Source of the DNA: Psychrobacillus sp. FSL K6-2836
GTDB lineage: Bacteria > Bacillota > Bacilli > Bacillales_A > Planococcaceae
DNA: 64,000 bases
Direction: 5' to 3'
Assembly (NCBI RefSeq): GCF_038003085.1
Contig: NZ_JBBOOM010000001.1
Span: 1,550,001 to 1,614,000, forward strand
Both the position numbers and the translations under genes were made by a program. This document shows positions 8,493 to 17,701 of this stretch, piece by piece. The notes under the pieces were generated by a model, which made no database searches, was not told where the DNA came from, and saw nothing but the letters and a program-made list of their open reading frames with translations. Numbering within the stretch: position 1 is the first letter of the stretch; every line of letters starts with the position of its first letter.

Positions 8493-9089
8493 TTATATAT
8501 TACTAAAATTATTATCTAAATGCTTCGTACAGTTATAGAGAGAACAATTCCAAACACCTTGTTTTATATTAAGAATAGTTAACGATGTATTATCTAGTTG
8601 TGTTTTTTGGAACTGCTCCGGTAGCAACCTTTGCAGAGTTAGCCCTATTAATGCTCCATGACTCACTACCAATACTCGTTTGTCACTATATGTAGTAGCT
8701 AATTCTGTTAGAAATTCATGCCCTCTTTTAGATACATCTTCGAACTTTTCCATTCCTAGGTCTAATTTTCGCCAGTTACTTCCCCACCTTTTAAACCTTT
8801 CCTCTTCCGTTGTACCTTCAATTTCTCCGCAATTTATTTCTCGTATTCTTTTATCATATATATTGGTTGATAGGTTTAGTTTAGCGGCGATTATTTGTCC
8901 TGTTTCCTTGGCACGTGATAAATCACTTGTTACAATAACATCCCACTCTCCTTCTAATACAAGCCTATTTGCCAAAGAAATCGCCTGCAGTTTTCCGAGA
9001 TCATTCAAAGGAATATCTGAAATACCTTGTGATTTCCCAAGTACATTCCATTCTGTAATTCCATGCCTTACAAGTCCTATAGTAGTCAA
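8493..9089 (-). CDS. Histidine phosphatase family protein (phosphoglycerate-mutase-like)
   Basis: A 198-residue branch-1 histidine phosphatase. The N-terminal LVRHGITEWN holds the phospho-accepting histidine in the RHG motif, SDLSRAKETG follows, and VVSHGALIG supplies the second catalytic histidine. Such small proteins usually dephosphorylate small molecules (for example alpha-ribazole phosphate or sugar phosphates); the substrate cannot be inferred. The start is TTG at 9089 behind an AAAAGGGGA ribosome site. It may be co-transcribed with the Nudix gene 28 bp upstream. Confidence 0.88.
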   Translation of the reverse strand: MTTIGLVRHGITEWNVLGKSQGISDIPLNDLGKLQAISLANRLVLEGEWDVIVTSDLSRAKETGQIIAAKLNLSTNIYDKRIREINCGEIEGTTEEERFKRWGSNWRKLDLGMEKFEDVSKRGHEFLTELATTYSDKRVLVVSHGALIGLTLQRLLPEQFQKTQLDNTSLTILNIKQGVWNCSLYNCTKHLDNNFSNI

Positions 9090-9117
9090 AATATTTATCC
9101 CCTTTTGTTAAGTGAAA

Positions 9118-9543
9118 TCAGTTTCCCTGTAGGATTTTATCAGCCAACTTAATGTTTTCCTTTAGATAAACTGGGATATCTGCTCTATCTAATATTTCCT
9201 GTGTCGACATCCAAAAAACATCACTTACTTCATCCAGGCATTTAGCATAGGGCTCTCCAGATTGATGCTCGCAAAGAAAAACAATATCTATTACAGTTAA
9301 ACCAGTGTCTGTTTCAAATAAAGAACTATTAACATACCTAAGATTCGAAACCTCTATGCCTACCTCTTCGGCAACTTCTCTTTTTAGAGTTTCTTCTAAT
9401 ATATTTGTTTTTATCTCATCTTTTTCTACCTTACCTCCAACAAGGGATAGCCCCCCTCCTGCGTGCTCTTCTTTTTCACTCCTTCTTATTAACAGCCATT
9501 TTGCATTTTTGTAAATTGCCCCTTCAACATTAACTATGAACAT
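9118..9543 (-). CDS. Nudix hydrolase
   Basis: A 141-residue Nudix-fold pyrophosphohydrolase. The Nudix box is GGKVEKDE...REVAEEVGIEV at about residues 36-65, with a 4-residue insertion compared with the canonical GX5EX7REUXEEXGU spacing, a variant seen in some families. The catalytic REVAEE core is intact. The substrate is unknown (nucleotide derivatives are usual). The ATG at 9543 has an AGGAGGG ribosome site. It leads a probable leftward cluster with the histidine phosphatase. Confidence 0.88.
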   Translation of the reverse strand: MFIVNVEGAIYKNAKWLLIRRSEKEEHAGGGLSLVGGKVEKDEIKTNILEETLKREVAEEVGIEVSNLRYVNSSLFETDTGLTVIDIVFLCEHQSGEPYAKCLDEVSDVFWMSTQEILDRADIPVYLKENIKLADKILQGN

Positions 9544-10005
9544 GTACTTCCCTCCTTTTTTTTATATTCTATATCGTAAAAGTCTTTCCCTTTATTTGGT
9601 GATTTTTGATTGAGAGGAACCGTGCAAAAAAGATGCATAGTCCTTAAGTTCAAAGCTTGTTTCTACCCGTATGCTTTGAACGGGTTTATTATTAACGATT
9701 AATTTTTAGAAGAGCTGGTAATTTTATGACGGTTTTCCGTCTGTCACCCACAGCTGTTGAAAACAGCTTAGTCCCTCTTGGATAATTAGAGAAGCAATTT
9801 TTTCTACGAGCGCTTTTCTCCCACTTATGCTTGTTTTTCCGAGTCTTTTTTATTATGCAATTTTATAACTTTTGAGCGGTTTTTAATTTTCAAGGAAGTT
9901 TAATGAGGAATATTATTAATTTTTAAAAAATAAAGTGAATATATTTTTTAAGCATGTTACATTCGAAATGTACCAAACAAATCTGAATAAAGAAAGGAAG
10001 AATGT
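9544..10005. other. 462-bp non-coding gap with a degraded repeat module
   Basis: No gene is seen. A TTAAGTTCAAA...CTGTTTC segment near 9640 resembles sequences near 1005 and 53465. At 9841-9901 there is a diverged partial copy of the module found at 12866-12976 (shared ATTATGCAATTTTATA and TTTTTAATTTTCA stretches). The last 60 bases probably carry the promoter of the GyrI-like gene, but no clear boxes were identified. Confidence 0.5.
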
Positions 10006-10452
10006 ATGATGTTTAAAATTGAAACACTCCCTAACTATCGCTTGGCTTACGTGCGACGAGTCGGCCCGTATGGTTCGGCAAATATTGAAGTAATGGAGAA
10101 GTTAAAAAAGTGGGCAACCGAGAAAAATCTTTCCGCAATTATACTTGCAATTCAACAAGATAATCCAGAGACAACGCTTCCTGAAAACTGTAGATTTGAT
10201 GCTTGTATTGTTATTACAGAGGATTATCAGATGGATGATTCAATTTGCGAAGGTGAACTTGCTGGTGGAAAGTATCTTATTTACGAAGTCAAACATACAG
10301 CTGAAGACATTCAAAAAGCATATGCTCATATTTTTTCTACTATACAAAGCAATGGATACCTGATTGATAACAAACCCATTTTAGAAAGATACACGGAGGA
10401 TATGGTAAACAACCATTATTGCGAAATATGCATACCAGTAAAACCATTATAG
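10006..10452 (+). CDS. GyrI-like effector-binding domain protein
   Basis: A free-standing 148-residue GyrI-like (AraC effector-binding/SbmC-type) protein. The N-terminal YRLAYVRRVGPYG matches the family signature, followed by the RFDACIVI and YEVKHT strands typical of the SOUL/GyrI fold. There is no DNA-binding domain. Family members bind small hydrophobic ligands, and some hydrolyse or sequester toxic compounds. The ATG-ATG start follows an AAGGAAG site. The gene stands alone and is followed by a diverged palindromic repeat at 10511-10608. Confidence 0.8.
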   Translation: MMFKIETLPNYRLAYVRRVGPYGSANIEVMEKLKKWATEKNLSAIILAIQQDNPETTLPENCRFDACIVITEDYQMDDSICEGELAGGKYLIYEVKHTAEDIQKAYAHIFSTIQSNGYLIDNKPILERYTEDMVNNHYCEICIPVKPL

Positions 10453-10510
10453 TTTGACTAGCTATTTTATTTCTTTGAGAGAAGAACAATCGGTTTTTAT
10501 AAGTACTGAC

Positions 10511-10608
10511 ACCTTCTTGTTCTTCTTTCATTAATCTGCCGCTAATGTTGTTAGAAGAAAAAATGCTGTAATCCTTCTTGAAGTGAAGCACTCGTAAGTT
10601 GAATAAGG
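10511..10608. repeat. Palindromic cassette-type repeat, copy a (diverged)
   Basis: Its left part is strongly altered but keeps the AATCTGCCGCTAAT-like loop. The right part keeps CTTCTTGAAGTGAAGCAC and the terminal GTTGAATAAG. It is the leftmost member of a family of about 15 copies confined to 10.5-32.7 kb, and separates the GyrI-like gene from the amidase. Confidence 0.6.
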
Positions 10609-10687
10609 GATTAGTAGATTTTATATTTGAATCAAATTTTTTTCGGGGTTGATTTACTTCTTAATCGGGCTGAATTACATTTGTCTT

Positions 10688-12154
10688 CTATATTAATTTC
10701 GGACTTTTCCGATGTTTTGTAGCTTGTTCAAAAGCATAAGCAAGTTTGATTAATATACCTTCACTAAAAGCAGTACCAGCAAAAGTAATACCAAATGGTC
10801 TTCCACTTTCCTTGTATCCAGCAGGTAGAGCTATGGATGGATACCCTGCTTTAGCACAGATTGTCGAACCTATATATGAAGGGAAAAGAATTGCATCAAG
10901 GTCATACTTTTTTAAAGCAAAATCAATCCCTGTCTGAGAAAAATATAAATCATCTAGTTTTGCATTCAAATATTCAGGATTCCTTAACGTATTGGGTAGT
11001 CCTACAATTTCCTCTAACTTATTCTGTCCGTATTTCAAAGCCTTTTCTGCATTGCTCTTATTAAACTGAATCAGATCGGTTATAGAATGTACAGGTAAGT
11101 GCGAGGGGAGTTTGGAAAGATAATTTTCTAGGCTATGTTTCAACTCTGATAGTAGTACCACCCTTTTCCACTCTCTATGAAAAGAAGGAATCTCTATATC
11201 TTCATTGACCAAAGCACCTTCTTCATTTAAGGTCTGTATAACATCCTCAAACAATCCCGCGTCATATTCCTCGGATTCACAAAACGCTTTAGAAGCTCCT
11301 TTGAATACACCAATTTTCGCTCCCTTTAAACCCTTAGAATCCAAAAAAGTTGAATAATCCTGTTGTAGCCTTCCTCTGTTTTTATGAGTAGCAGCATCAA
11401 GGTGATCAACACCAACTAAGGCTCCTAATAATATAGATGCGTCTGTAACGGTTCTGGCCATTGGCCCTGCTGTATCCTGAGAATATGTGAAAGGAATTAT
11501 ACCAGTACGGCTAATCAATCCAACAGTAGGTTTTATACCTACCACAGCGTTTGTAACCGCTGGACTTAGAATAGAAGCATCTGTTTCAGTGCCAACAGCC
11601 AATACTGTAAAATTTGCAGCAACTGCCACCGCTGAACCTGAACTGGAACCCCCAACAAAAAGGTCAGCATCGCCATATGGATTTAATACTTGCCCACCTC
11701 TGGAACTATAGCCTGCCCACATTGTATTTGACATCCCATTAGCTAGTTCTGTCATATTAGCCTTGCCTAAGAGTACTGCACCTGAGTTACGGAGTTTTTC
11801 AACAAGGAATGCATCATGACTACTAATATGATTCTCTAATGCAAGTGTTCCTGCACTGGTGTGCATAGAATCATTTGTTTCAATACTGTCTTTTAGAACA
11901 ACGGGAATACCGTGTAAAGGACCTCTAACACCCACTATTCTTCTTTCATAATCTAATGACTCTGCAATGAAGATTGCGTCAGGATTTATTTCAAGAATAG
12001 AATTTATTTTTGGACCATCTTGGTCATACTTTGCAATTCTGTTAAGGTAATACATAACTAACTCTTTTGAAGTTATTTCACCGTTTTCCATAGCTACTTG
12101 AATTTCATTAATTGTTAATTCTTCTCTAAAAAAATTGTTGAACCTTATTTCCAA
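10688..12154 (-). CDS. Amidase (amidase signature family)
   Basis: A 488-residue amidase-signature hydrolase. The Ser-cisSer-Lys triad is visible: Lys88 in VLKDS, the glycine/serine-rich GGSSSGSA at 168-175, and the nucleophile Ser194 in TETDAS. The usual motif is TDGS; the Ala is a mild change. The family cleaves carboxamides; this protein is not GatA because GatB and GatC partners are absent and the C-terminus is of the stand-alone type. No signal peptide, so it is cytoplasmic. The start is TTG at 12154 behind AAGGAG. Copies of the palindromic repeat flank it on both sides. Confidence 0.88.
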   Translation of the reverse strand: MEIRFNNFFREELTINEIQVAMENGEITSKELVMYYLNRIAKYDQDGPKINSILEINPDAIFIAESLDYERRIVGVRGPLHGIPVVLKDSIETNDSMHTSAGTLALENHISSHDAFLVEKLRNSGAVLLGKANMTELANGMSNTMWAGYSSRGGQVLNPYGDADLFVGGSSSGSAVAVAANFTVLAVGTETDASILSPAVTNAVVGIKPTVGLISRTGIIPFTYSQDTAGPMARTVTDASILLGALVGVDHLDAATHKNRGRLQQDYSTFLDSKGLKGAKIGVFKGASKAFCESEEYDAGLFEDVIQTLNEEGALVNEDIEIPSFHREWKRVVLLSELKHSLENYLSKLPSHLPVHSITDLIQFNKSNAEKALKYGQNKLEEIVGLPNTLRNPEYLNAKLDDLYFSQTGIDFALKKYDLDAILFPSYIGSTICAKAGYPSIALPAGYKESGRPFGITFAGTAFSEGILIKLAYAFEQATKHRKSPKLI

Positions 12155-12219
12155 TATAATGCTCCTTAATTATTCCATTTTTTACTCATAAGTAACTATT
12201 CTATATTAATTCAAATATC

Positions 12220-12313
12220 CCTTTTAACTAAAAGTTCTCTTTTGGTGAAATAGAAAAAAGAGCTACTTTAGCAGCTCAATGATCTTAAACTAAAGCACCC
12301 GTTAGTTTAAGTG
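12220..12313. repeat. Palindromic cassette-type repeat, copy b
   Basis: The right palindrome CTTAAACTAA-AGCACCCG-TTAGTTTAAG is intact with altered end letters. The inner hairpin is GAGCTACTTTAGCAGCTC instead of the common GTAAAGC type. It lies between the amidase and ClbS/DfsB genes. Confidence 0.75.
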
Positions 12314-12342
12314 AAATGTTTCACAAACTTGTCCTTTTCCTT

Positions 12343-12846
12343 TTATATAGACTTTGCAATTACTTCACATTTTTTTATAGCCCAAATATAATGATTGGAA
12401 GTGTTTGCTGCAAAATAGCTGTATAAATTACTTGTTTTTGTCCACTTATAATATTTTTTTGTCATGATTTCTTCGTTGGTATGTAATCTTATTAAATCCA
12501 TTACTCTTTCATGGCTTAACTTCAATTTCCTTATTGCTTGATTTAATTTTACATCCTGATAGTTTTCCAAAATTTGCATATTAAGTAGCTTGATAGTGCT
12601 CCATTTATAACCAGGTGCTGGCATAAAAGGAATATCTCCATCCATACCTTCTCTATACCATCTCTCAAACATTACATGCCATTCATATAGATGCATTAAT
12701 ACATCACGAAAATTCTTATCTCTGTCTTGAGTTTCAATAGAAATGCCTCTTTTTCTGCTAGGCACTGACTCAATTATTTCAAGTAATAATTTTAAATTTT
12801 TGTCGCTATTCAGTAATAGAATTTCTTTTTCATTTTTTGCCACCAT
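12343..12846 (-). CDS. ClbS/DfsB family four-helix-bundle protein
   Basis: A 167-residue DinB-like protein of the ClbS/DfsB group. The PAPGYKW motif near residue 88, the DVLMHLYEWH segment near 50 and the C-terminal NHYIWAIKK helix fit this family. ClbS itself protects colibactin producers by hydrolysing the genotoxin; most relatives, including this one, have unknown substrates. A strong AAAGGAGGG site precedes the ATG. It stands alone between a palindromic repeat and a different repeat module at 12866-12976. Confidence 0.8.
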   Translation of the reverse strand: MVAKNEKEILLLNSDKNLKLLLEIIESVPSRKRGISIETQDRDKNFRDVLMHLYEWHVMFERWYREGMDGDIPFMPAPGYKWSTIKLLNMQILENYQDVKLNQAIRKLKLSHERVMDLIRLHTNEEIMTKKYYKWTKTSNLYSYFAANTSNHYIWAIKKCEVIAKSI

Positions 12847-12865
12847 AGTAATTCCCTCCTTTTAA

Positions 12866-12976
12866 CTTAATCTAACATTCTGAAGGCTCAGCTTTTTTTA
12901 AAAAAGCTATTTCTGAGTCTCTTTTGTTATGCAATTTTATAGATTTTGAGCGTTTTTTAATTTTCATGGGAGTTGA
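12866..12976. repeat. ~110-bp interspersed module (solo copy)
   Basis: This unit runs from CTTAATC through GAAGGCTCAGC, an AGCTTTTTTT/AAAAAAAGCT hairpin, TGTTATGCAATTTTATAG and AATTTTCATGGGAGTTGA. The same module forms the right-hand third of the two ~388-bp elements ending at 20153 and 24007, and a diverged part lies at 9841-9901. It contains no gene. Confidence 0.75.
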
Positions 12977-13046
12977 ATAAGTAAGAGACGCTTATTGAAG
13001 AATGCATCGTTTATTCCTTTTAATTTTTTTATATACTCATACACAT

Positions 13047-13169
13047 CTATAGGTGGTATCTTAAGTAAACTTCCTCATATTCTTCTACAATATCAAATAA
13101 CGGATTCAATAAAGACTCCCATACTTCAAAGTTTGCCAAATTACTTATTTCAATAATGTGGTCTAACAT
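13047..13169 (-). CDS. Possible 40-residue small protein
   Basis: An open frame of 40 codons just behind the 78-residue membrane protein gene (14 bp gap, same direction). Its composition is protein-like, with an acidic amphipathic stretch FDIVEEYEEVYL near the end. The only upstream ribosome-site match is a weak GAAGG. I do not recognise it. It could be a real co-transcribed peptide or the remnant of a longer gene. Confidence 0.3.
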   Translation of the reverse strand: MLDHIIEISNLANFEVWESLLNPLFDIVEEYEEVYLRYHL

Positions 13170-13183
13170 TTTAACTTTTACCT

Positions 13184-13420
13184 TCATTCTATTTCCGAGT
13201 TCGAACTTACTGTAAATTCCAAATTCCCATATTTATCATAATTTTTTTCAGTTACCGTATTCAATGTAGAAAATTGTAATTCTCGTTCTTTAGTAGATAA
13301 AGGTTCTGGTTCATCCTTATTCGCAACGGGAGTATCAACTTCTGAATGCTTATTTAACAGGCTAAATGATGCTATTCCAACTATAAGTATCCCATTAATA
13401 ATCAATATCCTTTTTAACAT
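13184..13420 (-). CDS. Small membrane-anchored protein, unknown
   Basis: A 78-residue protein with one N-terminal hydrophobic segment (about residues 4-22), then a polar, charged extracellular part. It has no lipobox, so it is probably a signal-anchored protein. An AAGAGGG site precedes the ATG at 13420. No family recognised. It diverges from the spore germination operon, and the intergenic space (about 150 bp) must hold both promoters. Confidence 0.6.
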   Translation of the reverse strand: MLKRILIINGILIVGIASFSLLNKHSEVDTPVANKDEPEPLSTKERELQFSTLNTVTEKNYDKYGNLEFTVSSNSEIE

Positions 13421-13574
13421 ATAATCCCTCTTGTTAAGAAGGTAAGGGTGTGCCTCTGAATCTTATTAATTTAGTTTCGTATATTTTAAACTTAAAAAGC
13501 TAACAATGGAATTAATATGGAATTTTACCGTTCTTCCAAAAATGCTTTTTTACATATAGAAGTGAGGAATATAC

Positions 13575-15050
13575 ATGTTTTGGAAAAAACAATCAAATGA
13601 AAATAAGCCTGTTTCTCAATCAAACGCAGAATCAGAAATATCAATAGAGACTCTAAAAAAAGCCCTCGTTCAAATGGATGATGCGGAATTTGTGGAAATC
13701 AACATTTCTGAAAATCAAAATGTTGATCTTATCTACGTAAGAACTCTGATTGACCAAGAAAGATTAAATGAAAGCATTCTAAAACCTTTATCTAACTGTT
13801 CCAAACAATCCATTCAAGAATGCATTGTTCACTCAACAATAAATTCCATTTCCACTTTTAATGAGGCAAAAAAGCAGCTGTTTAAAGGATCTGTCTTGTT
13901 ATTTGACTCTTCGTCAAACCTTTGGTTCGCTATCCCTTTAGAAAATCCACTTGGACGTGCCATTGAAACATCCGATACTGAAACCATCCTTTTAGGAGCG
14001 AAAGACAGCTTCAGTGAACAGCTAGAACAAAATATTACGCTCATTCGAAGACGTCTTCCAACACATGATTTGAAAACAGAGAAGTTCACCATTGGTTCTT
14101 TAAGTGAGACTAATGTGGTCTTATTGTACATAGAAGGGCTCACCAATCCAGAACTTGTTTCAACCGTCAAAAAGAAGATTTCGGAAATTAATTATGATCT
14201 CTTCTTTGATTCTTCTCAAGTTGCGGTATTCATGGAGGACCATCAAGACAGTATTTTTCCTCAGTTTCAGCAAACTGACCGGCCTGATGTTGTTGCTTAT
14301 TCTCTGGGAATAGGAAAAATTACGATTCTGGTAGATAATACACCTTTTGCTCTCGTTGCTCCAATTACATTTTTTCATTTGTTCCAATCACCAGAGGATT
14401 ATATTAATCGATGGGTAGTTGCCAGTTTTTTGCGCATCCTCCGATATGTAAGTTTTATTCTGTCTATCACATTGATTCCATTCTACGTGGCATTAACAAC
14501 TCATCATTATCAAATGATTCCTTTACAAATACTTTTGGTCTTAGTGGAGTCAAGGAGCAAGCTTCCGTTCACTCCTTTTTGGGAAGCATTTATCATGTTA
14601 ATTTTTATTGAAATTATAAAAGAAGCAAGTTTACGGATGCCAACAAAAACAGGTCAAACGCTTGGGGTTATTGGGGGCATTGTAATTGGTCAAGCAGCAG
14701 TTGAGGCTGGTTTTGCAAGTAAGGTGTTAATTGTCATGGTAGGGATTTCAACTATTGGATCCTTTCTTGGTCCCAATTACCTTATGACAAAGGCGAATTC
14801 ATTGATTCAATTCATTCTTCTTGTATTTTCTTCGTTTCTTGGGATAGTGGGGATTGTTCTGGGAATGATTATCATTTTAGCCCACCTTAATGGCTTGTCT
14901 TCACTCAAGCAGCCATATTTATCCCCTGTTGCCCCTTTCTATGGAAAAGATTGGATTGACCTATTCATTCGAGGGCCTTTAGTCAAAATGAAGGAGCGTC
15001 CACAACATCTTAAACCGCTGAAGATGAAGAGATATCAAACTAGGAGATGA
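13575..15050 (+). CDS. Spore germination receptor subunit A (GerA/GerKA family)
   Basis: This 491-residue A subunit of a Ger-type nutrient receptor sits in the inner spore membrane. It has a soluble N-terminal half (about residues 1-240) with the family segment LGAKDSFSEQLEQNITLIRRRL near 140-160, then a membrane half with about five segments, including the conserved SKLPFTPFWEAFIM and the glycine-rich GGIVIGQAAVEAG. Length is typical. The B and C subunits follow with a 4-bp gap and a 26-bp overlap. Such operons are normally made in the forespore by sigma-G; I could not identify the promoter with confidence. Confidence 0.93.
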   Translation: MFWKKQSNENKPVSQSNAESEISIETLKKALVQMDDAEFVEINISENQNVDLIYVRTLIDQERLNESILKPLSNCSKQSIQECIVHSTINSISTFNEAKKQLFKGSVLLFDSSSNLWFAIPLENPLGRAIETSDTETILLGAKDSFSEQLEQNITLIRRRLPTHDLKTEKFTIGSLSETNVVLLYIEGLTNPELVSTVKKKISEINYDLFFDSSQVAVFMEDHQDSIFPQFQQTDRPDVVAYSLGIGKITILVDNTPFALVAPITFFHLFQSPEDYINRWVVASFLRILRYVSFILSITLIPFYVALTTHHYQMIPLQILLVLVESRSKLPFTPFWEAFIMLIFIEIIKEASLRMPTKTGQTLGVIGGIVIGQAAVEAGFASKVLIVMVGISTIGSFLGPNYLMTKANSLIQFILLVFSSFLGIVGIVLGMIIILAHLNGLSSLKQPYLSPVAPFYGKDWIDLFIRGPLVKMKERPQHLKPLKMKRYQTRR

Positions 15051-15054
15051 CCTA

Positions 15055-16197
15055 ATGGAAGCCCTTCAATTATTTAATAAAAATGAAACCTATAATGGGC
15101 TCTATGTCATGTTGATGGTAAATCGCCTCCAAATGCTTTACTTTTTTTTGATTATGCCAAGGTTTTTGATCCATCCGTATATGATTTGGGTGATTCTTGC
15201 GGTCGGATTATTGTCTCAACTTAACCTTCTTCTTTTATCCAAATGGTTTTCCACCGGGTTTTCGAGCAAAGGATACAACGGATTTGTCCAATTGTTCGGA
15301 AAAAAAATTGTGCGTATCCTCTCCTTCATCGGTTTGTTCTTTATCTTGCTTAAACTTTTTGTAGTCATGTTAGGATTCTCAGAAATCGTTCAAATATTTA
15401 TGTTTCCATCTACAGATTCAAATTGGATTATCTTTTTTATTCTATTGTCTTGTTGGTATGTCGCAGGGAAGGGTGTTGAAAAAACCATTCGTTTCGTAGT
15501 GATTTCATTTTTGTGTACATTTTGGATGTTCTTTTTCTTCGCTTTTTTCTTCCTTCCACCAATAGCTCAACTTAGTGACTTGTATCCGATTATTCCAATG
15601 GAATGGAATAGAGATTCCTGGAGAGGAATATTTTTAATTTTGTCTTCATTTTCAGGCCCTGAATTTCTAGTATTTTTGGGACCGTGGTTTAAAACAAATA
15701 ATAAAACATTTCGCTATTTATCTTATGGCAATGCTTTAACCGTTATAGAGTATGTATTCTTATATATAGCATCCTTATTATATTTCGGTTCCAATTATTT
15801 AAGCAAAAATCAATTCCCAATTGTCAATATGGCACGTTATTTTCAAAATCCAATAATTGAACGTATTGATATGGTCATGCTTTCATTGCAATTATTTAAC
15901 ATCGTCTTTGCAGTGTCAATTTTTCTACTGTTGTTTTATGGAGCATCCAAAATAGCTTTTGGGAAAATGGAGAAACCACCAAGTCGAGTGGGCTTTATAT
16001 TCAGTGTATTCCTTATTTTCATTGGAATGATTCTTGTGAATGAATTGATTTGGAAGTCAGGTGAAAAGCAGGTCATTTTACTTAATCTTCAAATTTTAGC
16101 AGGAAGCTTAAGTTACTTAGTGGTTCCAATTATTATTATCGTAGTGATGAAGATAAAGGGGGTTAATAAACATGGGACTGCGAAAGAAAAAGGCTAA
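15055..16197 (+). CDS. Spore germination receptor subunit B (GerB family transporter-like)
   Basis: A 380-residue integral membrane protein of the amino-acid/polyamine/organocation superfamily with about ten hydrophobic segments. It is the B subunit thought to sense or bind the nutrient germinant. It starts 4 bp after the A subunit behind an AGGAG-type site in the upstream coding end, and overlaps the C subunit. The germinant cannot be predicted from sequence. Confidence 0.92.
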   Translation: MEALQLFNKNETYNGLYVMLMVNRLQMLYFFLIMPRFLIHPYMIWVILAVGLLSQLNLLLLSKWFSTGFSSKGYNGFVQLFGKKIVRILSFIGLFFILLKLFVVMLGFSEIVQIFMFPSTDSNWIIFFILLSCWYVAGKGVEKTIRFVVISFLCTFWMFFFFAFFFLPPIAQLSDLYPIIPMEWNRDSWRGIFLILSSFSGPEFLVFLGPWFKTNNKTFRYLSYGNALTVIEYVFLYIASLLYFGSNYLSKNQFPIVNMARYFQNPIIERIDMVMLSLQLFNIVFAVSIFLLLFYGASKIAFGKMEKPPSRVGFIFSVFLIFIGMILVNELIWKSGEKQVILLNLQILAGSLSYLVVPIIIIVVMKIKGVNKHGTAKEKG

Positions 16198-17266
16198 AAA
16201 ATTGGCAATCATATTTATAGCTTTATGGTTAACTGGATGTGCCCCTTTTACTGAAAATAATATTATTGAAGAGATTGCTCCAATAACATTTTTGTCACTT
16301 AGTAAAGGGGATGAAGGGAAAATAAAAATCAGTACGATTATTCCTCCTCTAAGCAAAGAAGAAAAGAGTGTAATGTCACAAGAAGTCAGCTTATTAAAGG
16401 AGGGAGTAAGGGAATTTAATTTAAACTTCTACCAGGAAATTAAATCTGGGCAAATGCGAATGCTGATAATTAATGAAGAACTCGGAAAAGAGGGAATCAT
16501 GTCCATTATTAATGTGTTATTGACTGATCCGGATATCTCTTTAAGAATCTATTTAGTTATCGTAAAAGGAAATATTGAAGAATACTTGGAAACTCAATTG
16601 GACAAACAAGAAAATCTTGATTACTCTTTTTACCGAATGCTGAAGCACTATGAGGAAAAAAATCAGGGAGAATTAACTGTCGTTAATCTGCATGAATTTA
16701 AAAATTTGTTATATACCCGTTATTCAGATCCTTACTTACCTGTTTTCAAAATAGAAAATGACGCAGTCAGCTATGAAGGTACCGCACTGTTTCAAAATGA
16801 CAAACTAGTTGAAACAATAACATCTTTTGATGATCGTATCTTCCAGCTTTTAAACAACGATCATTACTTAGAAATTTTACCGATCCCAGAATTAGAAGTT
16901 GTACTAGGTCATGTTAGATCAAAAACGAAAGTGGATATTGATACAAGTTTGTCTACAATGACCTATACAGTGAATATAGACTCAAGAATTGAAGAATACC
17001 GGGGAGAAAAGCAATTATTTGAACCAAAGGATTTAGAAGACTTGAAAAAAGAAATCCAATCCAATCTTGAAAAACAAACACAAGAACTAGTAAAAAAAAT
17101 GCAAGAATTGAATGTCGATCCATTACAGCTAGGCATTCATACATTAAAACCATTTTCAAAACCAATGGATGAAAAAAAATGGATTGAACTTTTTGAGAAG
17201 ATGGACATTAAGATTGATTATCAGCTTAATATTGAGCCTTTGACGGATTCAAACGCAAAAAGTTAA
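16172..17266 (+). CDS. Spore germination receptor subunit C (GerC lipoprotein)
   Basis: A 364-residue Ger(x)C-family lipoprotein with a basic N-terminus, a hydrophobic stretch and the lipobox LTGC (Cys near residue 22). The three-domain extracytoplasmic region is of normal length. The ATG lies 26 bp inside the B gene behind AAGGGGG. It completes the ABC receptor trio that would sit in the inner spore membrane. It seems full length with no obvious lesions. Confidence 0.92.
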   Translation: MGLRKKKAKKLAIIFIALWLTGCAPFTENNIIEEIAPITFLSLSKGDEGKIKISTIIPPLSKEEKSVMSQEVSLLKEGVREFNLNFYQEIKSGQMRMLIINEELGKEGIMSIINVLLTDPDISLRIYLVIVKGNIEEYLETQLDKQENLDYSFYRMLKHYEEKNQGELTVVNLHEFKNLLYTRYSDPYLPVFKIENDAVSYEGTALFQNDKLVETITSFDDRIFQLLNNDHYLEILPIPELEVVLGHVRSKTKVDIDTSLSTMTYTVNIDSRIEEYRGEKQLFEPKDLEDLKKEIQSNLEKQTQELVKKMQELNVDPLQLGIHTLKPFSKPMDEKKWIELFEKMDIKIDYQLNIEPLTDSNAKS

Positions 17267-17366
17267 TTATAATAAAAGAAAAAAGCGCACTCACTTGAGT
17301 GGTTAAGTCTTTTTAAAAAACTACAGATTGCTTATTAGAGAATAAAAAAGCGATTTAAATCCCACC

Positions 17367-17507
17367 TTAAAACCAAATAGAAAATACTATAAATGAAAAA
17401 TCATTCTCGGTAAAGATTTGAGAAGGACCTTCAACAATAAGATTCCCTTTTACTGCACGTATTTTAAATTCGGCAGAGTTACAAGAAATGACGATCAAAT
17501 AAGTCAC
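17367..17507 (-). CDS. Possible 46-residue ORF, low confidence
   Basis: A GTG-started open frame with protein-like composition, including SAEFKIRAVKGN and an aromatic C-terminal SFIVFSIWF. The ribosome site is weak (AGGT). I cannot assign it. It lies in the 435-bp gap after the ger operon; the rest of that gap shows only a weak hairpin (CACTCACTTGAGTG, 17290-17303) that may end the ger transcript. Confidence 0.22.
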   Translation of the reverse strand: MTYLIVISCNSAEFKIRAVKGNLIVEGPSQIFTENDFSFIVFSIWF

Positions 17508-17701
17508 GTCAAATACCTATGTATACATCATAGCTGCTAGTTGTCCTGTCGAGCAAGCGAAGCGCAGTAGGAAAGAAGAACAATATATAATCTAGGAAAA
17601 GAGCAATATGTGACAACTATCTTGACAAACACCGAGCTATTGTTTCACTATCTCGATCATCTCCGTATAAGTTACAGTGGCATAATTACTTAGTCATTCA
17701 C

